Source of the DNA: Armigeres subalbatus
Lineage: Eukaryota > Arthropoda > Insecta > Diptera > Culicidae
Direction of reading: 5' to 3'
DNA: 64,000 nucleotides
NCBI RefSeq assembly: GCF_024139115.2
Contig: NW_026943418.1
Location: 1-64,000, forward strand
Position 1 is the first letter of the stretch. Each line of letters opens with the position of its first letter. The position numbers were made by a program, and so were the translations under genes. Below, in pieces: positions 11,901 through 26,900 of the stretch. The notes beneath the pieces were generated by a model. That model was given only the letters and a program-made list of their open reading frames with translations, was not told the DNA's origin and did no database searches.

Positions 11901-14900
11901 GACCGACCTGGACCGACTGACCTGGACTGACCTGGACCGATCTGGACCGACCTGGACTGACCTGACCGACCTGACCGACTGACCTGACCGGACCTGACCG
12001 ACCTGACCTGACCGACCGACTGACCGACCTGACCTGACCTGACCGACCTGGACCGACCTGGACCGACCTGGACCGACCTGACCTGACCGACCTGACCGAC
12101 TGGACCGACCTGACCGGACCTGGACCGACCTGACCGACCTGGACTGACCTGACTGACCTGGACCTGACCGACCTGGACCGACCTGACCGACCTGGACTGA
12201 CCTGGACTGACCTGACTGACCTGGACTGACCTGGACCGACCTGACTGACCTGGACCGGACCTGACCGACCTGACCTGACTGACCTGGACCGACCTGGACT
12301 GACCTGGACCGACCTGACCGACCTGGACTGACCTGGACTGGACCTGGACCGACCTGGACCGACCTGGACTGGACCTGACCGACCTGGACTGACCTGGACC
12401 GACCTGGACTGACCTGACCGACCTGGACCGACCTGGACTGACCTGGACCGGACCTGACCTGGACTGACCTGGACCTGACTGGACCTGGACCTGGACCGAC
12501 CTGACCGACCTGACTGGACCTGACCGACTGACCTGACTGACCGGACTGACCGACCTGGACTGACCTGGACTGACCTGGACCGACCTGGACCGGACCTGGA
12601 CTGGACCTGGACCGACCTGGACCGACCTGACCGACCTGGACCGACCTGACTGACCTGACCGACTGACCTGACCGGACCTGGACCGACCTGGACTGACCTG
12701 ACTGGACCTGACCGACCTGACCGACCTGGACCGACCTGGACCGACCTGACCGACCTGGACCGACCTGACCGACCTGACCGACCTGGACCGACCTGGACCG
12801 ACCTGACCGGACCTGGACCGACCTGACCGACCTGGACCTGACCGACCTGGACTGACCTGACCGACCTGGACCGACCTGACCGACCTGACTGACTGACCGA
12901 CTCCGACTGACCTGGACTGGACCTGACTGACCTGACTGGACCTGACCGACCTGGACTGGACCTGGACCGACCTGACTGACCTGGACTGACCTGGACTGGA
13001 CCTGACCGACCTGGACTGGACCTGGACCGACCTGGACTGACCTGGACTGACCTGACTGACCTGACCGACCTGGACTGGACCTGGACTGACCTGACTGACC
13101 TGACCTGGACTGACCTGGACCGACCTGGACCGACCTGACTGGACCTGGACTGACCTGACCGACCTGGACTGACCTGGACCGACCTGGACTGGACCTGGAC
13201 TGACCTGACTGACCTGGACCGACCTGACCGACCTGACCGACCTGACCGACCTGACCGACCGACTGGACCTGGACCGACCTGACCGACTGACCTGGACCGA
13301 CCTGGACCGACCTGACCGACCGACCTGACCGACTGACCTGGACTGACCTGGACTGGACCGACTGGACCTGGACTGACTGGACTGACCTGACCGACCTGGA
13401 CCGACCTGGACCGACCTGGACCGACCTGACCGACCTGACCGGACCTGACCTGGACCTGGACTGACCTGGACCGACCTGGACCGACCTGACCGACCTGGAC
13501 CGACCTGGACCGACCTGGACTGACCTGACCGACCTGGACCGACCTGGACTGACCTGACTGGACCTGGACTGACCTGGACCGACCTGGACTGGACCTGACC
13601 GACCTGGACCGACCTGGACTGACCTGGACTGACCTGGACTGACCTGGACTGACCTGACTGACCTGACCGACCTGGACCTGACCTGACCGACTGGACTGAC
13701 CGACTGACTGGACCTGGACCGACCTGGACCGACCTGGACTGACCTGGACTGACCTGGACCGACCTGACTGACCTGGACTGACCTGGACTGGACCTGACCG
13801 ACCTGGACCGACCTGACCGACCTGACTGGACCTGACTGACCTGGACCGACCTGACCGACCTGACCGACTGACCTGGACTGACCTGACCTGACCGACCTGG
13901 ACTGACCTGGACTGACTGGACCGACCTGGACCGACCTGACCGACCTGGACCGACCTGGACTGGACCTGGACCGACTGGACCGACCTGGACCGACCTGGAC
14001 TGACCTGACCGACCTGGACTGACCTGGACCGACCTGACCGACCTGGACTGACCTGGACCGGACCTGACCGACCTGGACTGACCTGACCGACCTGACCGAC
14101 CTGGACCGACCTGACCGACTGGACCGACCTGGACCGACCTGGACCGATCTGGACCGACCTGGACTGACCTGGACCGACCTGGACTGACCTGGACCGACCT
14201 GACCGACCTGGACTGGACCTGGACTGACCTGGACTGACCTGGACTGACCTGACCGACCTGGACTGACCTGGACTGACCTGGACCGACCTGGACTGACCTG
14301 GACCGACCTGGACTGACCTGGACTGACCTGACCGACCTGGACCGACCTGACTGACCTGGACTGACCTGGACTGACCTGACCGACCTGGACTGACCTGACC
14401 GACCTGACCGACCTGGACTGACCTGGACCGACCTGACTGACCTGGACTGACCTGACCGACCTGGACCGACCTGGACTGACCTGACCGACCTGGACCGGAC
14501 CTGGACTGGACCTGACCGACCTGACCGACCTGACTGACTGACCTGGACTGACCTGGACCGACCTGACCGACCTGGACCGACCTGGACCGACCTGACCGAC
14601 CTGGACTGACCTGGACCTGACCTGACCGACCTGACCGACCTGACCGACCTGGACCGACCTGACCGACTGGACCGACCTGACCGGACCTGGACCGACCTGA
14701 CCGACCTGGACTGACCTGGACCGACCTGACCGACCTGACCGACCTGACTGACCTGACTGACCTGGACCGACCTGACCGACCTGACCGACCTGACTGACCT
14801 GACTGACCTGGACTGACCTGACCGACCTGGACCGACCTGGACTGACCTGACCGACCTGGACTGACCTGGACTGACCTGACTGACCTGACTGACCTGGACC

Positions 14901-17900
14901 GACCTGGACTGACCTGGACCGACCTGGACTGACCTGGACCGACCTGGACTGACCTGGACTGACCTGGACCGACCTGGACTGACCTGACCGACCTGGACCG
15001 ACCTGACCGACCTGACTGACTGACCTGGACTGGACCTGACTGACCTGACCGACCTGGACTGGACCTGGACTGACCTGGACCGACCTGACTGACCTGGACC
15101 GACCTGGACTGACCTGGACCGACCTGACCGACCTGACCGACCTGACCGGACCTGACCGACCTGGACTGACCTGGACCGACCTGACCGGACCTGGACTGAC
15201 CTGGACCGACCTGACTGACCTGACCTGACCGACCTGGACTGACCTGGACCGACCTGGACTGGACCTGACTGACCTGACTGACCTGGACCGACCTGGACCG
15301 ACCTGGACTGACCTGGACTGGACCTGGACCGACCTGGACCGACCTGGACCGACCTGACTGGACTGGACTGGACCTGACTGACCTGGACTGGACCTGGACT
15401 GACCTGGACCGACCTGGACTGGACCTGGACCGACCTGACTGACCTGGACTGACCTGGACTGGACCTGACCTGACCGACTGGACTGACCTGGACTGGACCT
15501 GACTGACCTGGACTGACCTGGACCTGGACTGACTGACCTGGACCTGACTGACCTGACTGACCTGGACTGGACCTGGACTGACCTGGACTGACCTGGACTG
15601 GATCTGACTGACCTGGACTGACCTGGACTGACCTGGACTGACCTGACTGGACCTGGACTGACCTGACCGACCTGGACTGACCTGACCGACCTGACTGACC
15701 TGGACCGACCTGACCGACCTGGACCGGACCTGGACCGACCTGACTGGACCTGACCGGACCTGGACTGACCTGGACCGACCTGACCGACCTGGACTGACCT
15801 GACCGGACCTGGACCGACCTGACCGACCTGACCGACCTGGACTGACCTGGACCGACCTGACCGACCTGGACCGACCTGGACTGACCTGGACCGACCTGGA
15901 CCGACCTGACTGACCTGGACCGACCTGACCGACCTGACCGACCTGGACTGACCTGACCGACTGACCGACCTGGACCGACCTGGACTGACCTGACTGGACC
16001 TGGACTGACCTGACCGACCTGGACCGACCTGACCGACCTGGACTGACCTGACCGACCTGGACTGACCTGACCGACTGACCTGGACCGACCTGGACCGACC
16101 TGGACTGACCTGGACCGACCTGGACCGACCTGACCGACCTGACCTGGACTGACCTGACCGACTGGACCTGACCGACCTGGACTGACCTGGACTGACCTGA
16201 CCGACCTGGACTGGACCTGACCGACCTGACCGACCTGGACTGACCTGACCTGGACCTGACCGACCTGGACCGACCTGGACTGACCTGACCGACCTGACTG
16301 ACCTGGACCGACCTGACCGACCTGGACCGACCTGACCGACCTGGACCGACCTGACCGACCTGGACCGACCTGACCGACCTGACCGACCTGGACCGACCTG
16401 ACTGACCTGACCGACCTGGACCGACCTGACCGACCTGGACCGACCTGACCGACCTGGACCGACCTGGACCTGACCGACTGGACCTGGACTGACCGACCTG
16501 ACCGACCTGGACCGACCTGACCGACCTGGACCGACCTGACCGACCTGGACTGACCTGGACCGACCTGACCGACCTGACCGACCTGGACTGACCGACCTGA
16601 CTGGACCTGGACCGACCTGACCGACCTGACCGACCTGGACCGACCTGACCGACCTGGACCGACCTGACTGACTGACCGACCTGACCTGACCTGACCTGGA
16701 CCTGACCTGACTGACCTGACCGACTGACCGACCTGGACTGACCTGACCGACCTGGACTGACCTGGACTGACCTGACCGACCTGACCGACCTGGACCGACC
16801 TGGACTGACCTGACTGACCTGACTGACCTGGACCGACCTGACTGACCTGACCGACCTGACCGACCTGACCGACCTGACCGACCTGACCGACCTGGACCGA
16901 CCTGACCGACCTGACCTGGACTGGACCTGACCTGACCTGGACCGACCTGACCGACCTGACTGGATCTGACCGACCTGACCGACCTGGACCGACCTGGACC
17001 GACCTGACCGACCTGGACCGACCTGGACCGACCTGACCGACCTGGACCGACCTGACCGACCTGACCGACCTGACCGACCTGACCGACCTGGACTGACCTG
17101 ACCGACCTGACCGACCTGGACCGACTGGACCGACCTGACCGACCTGACTGACCTGGACCGACCTGACCGACCTGACCGACCTGGACCGACCTGACCGACT
17201 GACCTGACCTGGACTGACCTGACCGACCTGACCGACCTGACCGACCTGACCGATCTGGACCGACCTGACCGACCTGGACCGACCTGGACCGACCTGGACC
17301 GACCTGACCGACCTGGACCGGACCTGGACCGACCTGACCGACCTGGACCGACCTGGACTGACCTGACCGACCGACCTGGACCGACCTGGACTGACCTGGA
17401 CCGACCTGGACTGACCTGGACCGACCTGGACTGACCTGGACCGACCTGGACCGACTGACCTGGACCGACCGACTGGACCTGACCTGGACTGACCTGGACC
17501 GACCTGACCGACTGACCTGGACCGACCTGGACCGACCTGGACCGACCTGACCGACCTGGACTGACCTGGACCGACCTGGACCGACCTGGACCGACCTGGA
17601 CCGACCTGACCGACCTGACCGACCTGGACCGGACCTGGACCGACCTGGACCTGACCTGGACTGACCTGGACTGACCTGACTGACCTGGACCGACCTGACT
17701 GACCTGGACCGACTGACCTGACCTGGACTGACCGACCTGACCGGACCTGGACCGACCTGACCGACCTGACCGACCTGGACTGACCTGACCGACCTGACCG
17801 ACCTGACCGACCTGACCGACCTGGACCGACCTGGACCGACCTGGACCGACCTGACCGACCTGGACCGACCTGACCGACCTGGACTGACCTGACCGACCTG

Positions 17901-20900
17901 GACCGACCTGACCGACCTGACCGACCTGACCGACCTGACCGACCTGGACCGACCTGGACCGACCTGACCGACCTGGACCGACCTGGACCTGGACCGACCT
18001 GGACCTGACCGACCTGGACCGACCTGACCGACCTGGACCTGGACCTGGACCGACCGACCTGACCGACCTGGACTGACCTGGACTGACCTGGACCGACCTG
18101 GACCGACCTGACCGACCTGACCGACCTGACTGACCTGGACCTGACCTGGACTGACCTGACCGACCTGGACCGACCTGACCGACCTGGACTGACCTGGACC
18201 GACCTGACCGACCTGACCGACCTGGACCGACCTGACCGACCTGACCGACCTGACTGGACCTGGACCTGGACCTGACCGACCTGACCGACCTGGACTGACC
18301 TGACCGACCTGGACCGACCTGGACTGACCTGACCGACCTGACCGACCTGACCGACCTGGACTGACCTGGACCGACCTGACCGACCTGGACCGACCTGGAC
18401 CGACCTGACCGACCTGACCGACCTGACCGACCGACTGACCGACCTGGACCGACCTGGACCGACCTGACCGACCTGGACCGACCTGGACCGACCTGGACTG
18501 ACCTGACCGACCTGGACCGACCTGACCGACCTGGACTGACCTGGACCGACCTGGACCGACCTGACCGACCTGACCGACCTGGACTGACCTGGACCGACCT
18601 GACCGACCTGACCTGGACCTGACCGACCTGACCGACCTGGACTGGACCTGGACCGACCTGACCGACCTGGACTGGACCTGGACCGACCTGGACTGACCTG
18701 GACCGACCTGGACTGACCTGGACCGACCTGGACCGACCTGGACCGACCTGACCGACTGACCTGACCTGGACTGACCTGACCGACCTGGACCGACCTGGAC
18801 TGACCTGGACCTGGACCTGGACCGACCTGACTGGACCTGGACCGACCTGGACCGACCTGGACTGACCTGACCGACCTGGACTGACCTGGACCGACCTGGA
18901 CTGACCTGGACTGACCTGACCGACCTGGACTGGACCTGGACTGACCTGACCGACTGACCTGGACCTGACCGACCTGGACCTGGACTGACCTGACCGACCT
19001 GACCGACCTGGACCGACCTGACTGACCTGGACCGACCTGACCGACCTGACCGACCTGGACCTGACCTGACCGACCTGACTGACCGACCTGACCGACTGAC
19101 CTGACCGACCTGGACCGACCTGACCGACCTGACTGACCTGACCTGACCGACCTGACCGACCTGACCGACCTGACTGACCTGGACCGACCGACCTGGACCG
19201 ACCTGGACCTGACCTGACCTGGACCTGGACCGACCTGACCGACCTGGACCGACCTGACTGACCTGGACTGACCTGACCGACCTGGACCGACCTGACCGAC
19301 CTGACCGACCTGGACCGACCTGGACTGACCTGGACTGACCTGACCGACCTGGACCGACCTGGACCGACCTGACCGACCTGACCGACCTGACCGACCTGGA
19401 CCGACCTGACCGACCTGGACCGACTGACCGACTGACCGACCTGGACTGACCTGACCGACTGGACCTGACTCGACCTGACCTGGACCTGACCGACCTGACC
19501 GACCTGGACCTGGACCTGGACTGACCTGGACTGACCTGACCGACCTGACCGACCTGGACTGGACCTGACCGACCTGGACTGACCTGACTGACCTGGACTG
19601 ACCTGACCGACCTGACTGACCTGACCGACCTGGACTGACCTGGACTGGACCTGGACCGACCTGACCGACCTGACCGACCTGACCGACCTGGACTGACCTG
19701 GACTGACCTGACCGACCTGACCGACCTGGACCGACCTGACCGACCTGGACCGACCTGACCGACCTGGACTGACCTGACTGACCTGACCGACCTGGACCGA
19801 CCTGACCGACCTGGACCGACCTGGACCGACCTGGACTGACCTGACCGACCTGACCGACCTGACCTGGACTGACCTGACCGACCTGGACCTGACCTGACCG
19901 ACCTGACCGACCTGACCGACCTGACCGACCTGACCGACCTGACTGACCTGGACTGACCTGGACCGACCTGGACTGACCTGGACTGACCTGGACCGACCTG
20001 ACCGACTGGACCGACCTGACCGACTGACTGACCGACTGACTGACCTGACCGACCTGGACCGACCTGACCGACTGACCTGACCGACCTGGACTGGACCTGA
20101 CCTGACCGACCTGACCTGACCTGGACCTGACCGACTGACCTGACCGACCTGACTGACCTGGACCGACCTGACCGACCTGACTGACCTGGACCGACCTGAC
20201 CGACCTGACTGACCTGGACTGACCTGACTGGACTGACCTGACCGACCTGGACTGACCTGACCGACCTGGACTGGACTGACCTGACTGACTGGACTGACTG
20301 ACCGACTGACCTGGACTGGACCTGGACCGACCTGACCGACCTGACCGACCTGGACCGACCTGACTGGACTGACCTGGACCGACCTGACTGACCTGACCGA
20401 CCTGACCGACCTGGACCTGACCGACTGACCTGACCGACCTGACCGACCTGACTGACTGGATCTGGACCGACCGACCTGGACTGACCTGGACCGACCTGGA
20501 CCGACCTGGACCGACCTGACCTGACTGACCTGACTGACCTGGACCGACTGGACCGACCTGACCGACCTGGACTGACCGACCTGACCGACCTGGACCGACC
20601 TGACCGACCTGGACTGACCTGACCGACCTGACCGACCTGACCTGGACCGGACCTGACCGACTGACCGACTGGACCTGACCTGACCGACCTGACCGACCTG
20701 GACCGACTGACCTGACCTGGACTGACCTGGACTGACCTGGACCGACCTGGACTGACCTGACCTGGACTGACCTGGACTGACCTGACTGACTGACCGACCT
20801 GGACTGACCTGACCTGGACCTGGACCGACCTGGACTGACCTGACCGACCTGGACCTGGACTGACCTGACCGACCTGGACTGACCTGACTGACCTGGACTG

Positions 20901-23900
20901 ACCTGGACCGACCTGACCGACCTGACCGACTGGACTGACCGACCTGACCGACCTGGACTGACCTGGACCTGACCTGGACTGGACCTGGACTGACCTGGAC
21001 TGGATCTGACTGACCTGGACTGACCTGGACCGACCTGGACTGACCTGACTGGACCGACCTGACCTGGACCTGACTGACCTGACTGACCTGGACCGACCTG
21101 ACCGGACCTGACTGACCTGACCGACCTGACTGACCTGGACTGACCTGACTGACCGACCTGGACCGACCTGGACCGACCTGACTGACCTGGACTGACCTGA
21201 CCGACCTGGACCGACCTGGACTGACCTGACCGACTGACTGACCTGGACTGACCTGGACTGGACCTGACCGACCTGACCGACCTGGACCGACCTGACCGAC
21301 CTGGACCGACCTGGACTGACCTGGACCGACCTGGACCGACCTGGACCTGACCTGGACCGACTGACCTGGACTGACCTGGACCGACCTGGACTGGACCTGA
21401 CCGACCTGGACTGACCTGACCGACTGGACTGACTGGACTGACCGACTGGATCTGACCGACCTGGACTGACCTGACCGACCTGGACTGACCTGGACTGACC
21501 TGGACCGACCTGACCGACCTGACTGACCTGGACTGACCTGGACCGACCTGACTGACCTGGACTGACCTGGACCGACTGACCGACCTGGACTGACCTGGAC
21601 CGACCTGGACTGACCTGACCGACCTGGACCGACCTGACTGACCTGACTGACCTGGACCGACCTGACCGACCTGGACTGACCTGGACCGACCTGACCGGAC
21701 TGGACCTGACTGACCTGACTGACCTGGACTGACCTGACCGACCTGGACCGACCTGACCGACCTGACCGACCTGGACCGACCTGACCGACCTGACTGACCT
21801 GACCGACCTGACCGACCTGACCGACCTGACCGACCTGGACCGACCTGACCGACCTGGACCGACCTGACCGACCTGACCGACTGGACCGACCTGGACCGAC
21901 CTGGACCGACCTGACCGACCTGACCGACCTGGACCGACCTGACCGACCTGGACTGGACCTGGACTGACCTGACCGACCTGACCGACCTGGACCGACCTGG
22001 ACCGACCTGGACCGACTGACCGGGACTGACCGACCTGGACTGGACCTGGACCTGACCTGGACCGACCTGGACTGACCTGGACCGACCTGACCGACCTCTG
22101 ACCGACCTGGACTGACCTGACCGACCTGGACCTGACCGACCTGGACTGACTGACCTGGACCGACCTGGACTGGACCTGACCGGGATCTGACCGACTGACC
22201 GACCTGGACCGGACTCCTGACCGGACTGACTGACCTGACCGACCTGGACCGACCTGACCGACTGACCTGACTGACTGGACCGACTGACCTGGACTGACCT
22301 GACCGACCTGGACTGGACCTGGACCGACCTGACTGGACCTGGACCGACCTGACTGACCTGGACTCGACCTGGACTGACCTGACCTGGACTGACCTGGACT
22401 GACCTGACCGGACCTGACCTGACCTGACCGGACCTGACCGACCTGACCGACCTGGACCGACCTGACCGACCTGACTGACCTGGACCGACCTGACCGACCT
22501 GGACTGACCTGACCGACCTGGACTGACCTGGACCGACCTGGACCGACCTGGACCGACCTGGACCGACCTGACCGACTGACCTGACCGACCTGGACCGACC
22601 TGGACCGACCTGGACTGACCTGGACCGACCTGGACCGACCTGACCGACTCCGACCGACCTGGACCGACCTGACCGACCTGACCGACCTGGACCTGGACCG
22701 ACCTGGACCGACCTGACCGGACTGGACTGACCTGGACCGACCTGGACCGGACCTGGACCGACCTGGACCGACCTGACTGACCTGGACTGACCTGACCGAC
22801 CTGGACTGACCTGGACCGACCTGGACCGACCTGACCGACCTGGACTGACCTGACCGACCTGACCGACCTGGACTGACCTGGACTGACCTGGACTGACCTG
22901 ACCGACCTGACTGGACCTGGACTGACCTGACCGACTGGACTGACCTGGACCGGACCTGGACCGACCTGACCGACCTGACTGACCTGACCGACCTGGACTG
23001 ACCTGGACCGACCTGGACGACTGGACTGACCTGACCGACCTGGACCGACCTGACCTGGACCTGACCGACCTGGACCGACCTGACCGACCTGACCGACCTG
23101 ACCGACCTGACCGACCTGGACCGACCTGGACCGACCGACTGACCTGGACCTGACCTGGACTGACCGACCTGACCGACCTGACCGACCTGACCGGACTGAC
23201 CTGGACCTGACCTGGACCGACCTGGGACCGACCTGGACTGACCTGGACCGACCTGACCGACCTGACCTGGACTGACCTGACCGACCTGGACTGGACCTGG
23301 ACCTGACCTGACCGACCTGGACCGACCTGGACCTGACCTGGACCGACCTGACCGACCTGGACCGACCTGGACCTGACCTGACCGGACCTGACCGACCTGA
23401 CTGACCTGACCGACCTGACCGACTGACTGGACCTGGACCGACCTGGACCGACCTGACCGACCTGGACCGGACCTGACCGACCTGGACCGACCTGGACCGA
23501 CCTGACCGACCTGGACCGACCTGACTGACCTGGACCGACCTGGACCGACCGACTGACCTGGACCGACCTGACCGACCTGGACTGACCGACCGACCTGGAC
23601 CGACCTGGACTGACCTGGACCGACCTGGACCGACCTGACTGACCTGGACTGACCTGGACTGACCTGACCGATCTGGACTGACCTGACTGGACCTGACTGA
23701 CCTGACCGACCTGGACCGACCTGACCGACCTGGACTGACCTGGACTGACCTGGACTGACCTGACTGGATCTGGACCGACCTGGACCGACTGACTGACTGG
23801 ATCGACCTGACCTGGACTGGACCTGGACCTGACCGACCTGACCGACCTGGACTTGACCGACCTGGACCGACCTGGACTGGACCTGACTGACCTGGACCGA

Positions 23901-26900
23901 CCTGACCGACCTGACCGACTGACCTGACCTGACCGACTGGACTGACCTGGACCGACCTGGACCGACCTGACCTGGACCTGGACTGACCTGACCGACCTGA
24001 CCGACCTGACCGACCTGACCTGACCTGGACCGACCTGGACCGACCTGGACTGACCTGGACCGGACCTGACCGACCTGACCGACTGGACCTGGACCGACCT
24101 GACCGACCTGGACCGACCTGGACCGACCTGACCGACCTGGACCGACCTGACTGGACCTGGACTGACCTGGACCGACCTGACCGACCTGGACCGACCTGGA
24201 CCGACCTGGACCGACCTGACCGACCTGACCGACCTGGACCGACCTGGACCGACCTGACCGATCTGACCGACCTGACCGACCTGGACTGACCTGGACCGAC
24301 CTGGACTGACCTGACCGACCTGACCGACCTGGACTGGACCTGACCGACCTGGACCGACCTGACTGGACCTGACCGACCTGACCTGACCTGGACCTGGACC
24401 TGGACCGACCTGACCGACCTGGACCGACCTGACCGACCTGGACCGACCTGGACCGACCTGGACTGACCTGGACGACCTGACCTGACCTGGACTGGACCTG
24501 ACCGACCTGACCGACCTGGACTGACCTGACCGACCTGACCGGACCTGGACCGACCTGACCGACCTGACTGACCTGACCGACCTGACCTGACCTGACCGAC
24601 CTGACCGACTGACCGACCTGGACCTGGACCTGACTGACTGACCGACCTGGACCTGACCTGGACCGACCTGGACCGACCTGACCGACCTGGACCGACCTGG
24701 ACTGACCTGGACTGACCTGACTGGACTGACCGACCTGGACCGACCTGACTGGACTGACCTGACCGACTGACCGACCTGGACTGACCTGACCGACCTGGAC
24801 TGACCTGGACTGACCTGGACCGACCTGACCGACCTGACCTGGACTGACCTGGACCGACCTGGACTGACTGGACCTGGACTGACCTGGACTGGACCTGACC
24901 GACCTGACCGACCGACCTGGACTGACCTGGACTGACCTGGACTGACCTGGACCGACCTGACCGACCTGGACCGACCTGACCGACCTGGACTGACCTGACC
25001 GACCTGACCTGACCGACCTGACTGACCTGGACCGACCTGGACTGACCTGGACCGACCTGACTGGACCTGGACTGACCTGACCGACCTGACCGACCTGGAC
25101 CTGGACCTGACCTGGACCTGACCTGACTGACCTGACTGACCTGGACTGACCTGACCGACCTGGACTGGACCTGACTGACCTGGACTGACCTGACTGGACC
25201 TGACCGACCTGGACCGACCTGGACCGACCTGACCGACCTGGACTGACCTGACCGACCTGACTGGACCTGGACTGACCTGGACTGACCTGACCGACCTGAC
25301 CGACCTGGACCGACCTGACCGACCTGACTGACCTGACCGACCTGGACTGACCTGACCGACCTGACCGACCTGGACTGACCTGGACTGACCTGACCGACCT
25401 GGACTGACCTGACCGACCTGGACTGGACCTGGACCGACCTGACCGACCTGGACTGACCTGGACTGACTGGACCGACCTGGACTGACCTGGACCGACCTGG
25501 ACCGACCTGACCGACTGACCGACCTGGACTGACCTGACCGACCTGGACCGACCTGGACCTGGACTGACCTGACTGACCTGGACTGACCTGACTGGACCTG
25601 GACCGACCTGGACCGACCTGGACCGACCTGGACTGACCTGACCGACCTGGACCTGGACTGGACCGACCTGGACTGACCTGACCGACCTGACCGACCTGAC
25701 TGACCTGGACTGACCTGACCGACCTGGACCGACCTGGACTGACCTGGACTGACCTGGACCGACCTGGACCTGACCTGACCGACCTGACCGACCTGGACTG
25801 ACCTGGACCGACCTGACCGACCTGGACTGACCTGGACTGGACCTGGACTGACCTGACCGACCTGGACTGACCTGACTGACCTGGACTGACCTGGACTGAC
25901 CTGGACCGACCTGGACCGACCTGGACTGACCTGGACTGACCTGGACCGACCTGGACTGACCTGGACCGACCGACCTGGACTGACCTGGACCGACCTGGAC
26001 CGACCTGGACTGACCTGGACCGACCTGACCGACCTGGACCGACCTGGACCGACCTGACCGACCTGACCGACCTGGACCGACCTGACCGACCTGACTGACC
26101 TGGACTGGACCTGACCGACCTGACCGACCTGGACCGACCTGGACTGACCTGGACCGACCTGGACCGACTGACCTGACCTGGACCGACCTGGACCTGGACC
26201 GACCTGGACCGACCTGACCGACCTGACCGACCTGGACTGACCTGACCGACCTGGACCGACCTGGACTGACCTGACCGACCTGGACTGACCTGACTGACCT
26301 GACCGACCTGGACCGACCTGACTGACCTGGACTGACCTGACTGACCTGGACCGACCTGGACTGGATCTGGACTGACCTGACCGACCTGGACTGACCTGGA
26401 CTGACCTGGACCTGACCTGGACCTGACCTGGACTGACCTGGACCGACCTGGACCGACCTGGACTGACCTGGACTGACCTGGACTGACCTGGACTGACCTG
26501 ACCGACCTGGACCGACTGGACCTGACCTGACCGGACCTGGACTGACCTGGACTGGACCTGGACTGACCTGGACCGACCTGGACCGACCTGGACCGACCTG
26601 GACCGACCTGACCGACCTGACCGACCTGGACCGACCTGACTGGACCTGGACCGACCTGACCGACCTGGACCGACCTGGACTGACCTGACCGACCTGGACT
26701 GACCTGACCGACCTGACCGACTGACCGACCTGACCGACCTGACCGACCTGACCGACCTGGACCGACCTGGACCGACCTGGACTGACCTGACCGACCTGAC
26801 CGACCTGGACTGACCTGACTGACCTGACCGACCTGGACCGACCTGACCGACCTGGACTGGACCTGACCGACCTGGACCGACCTGGACCGACCTGGACCGA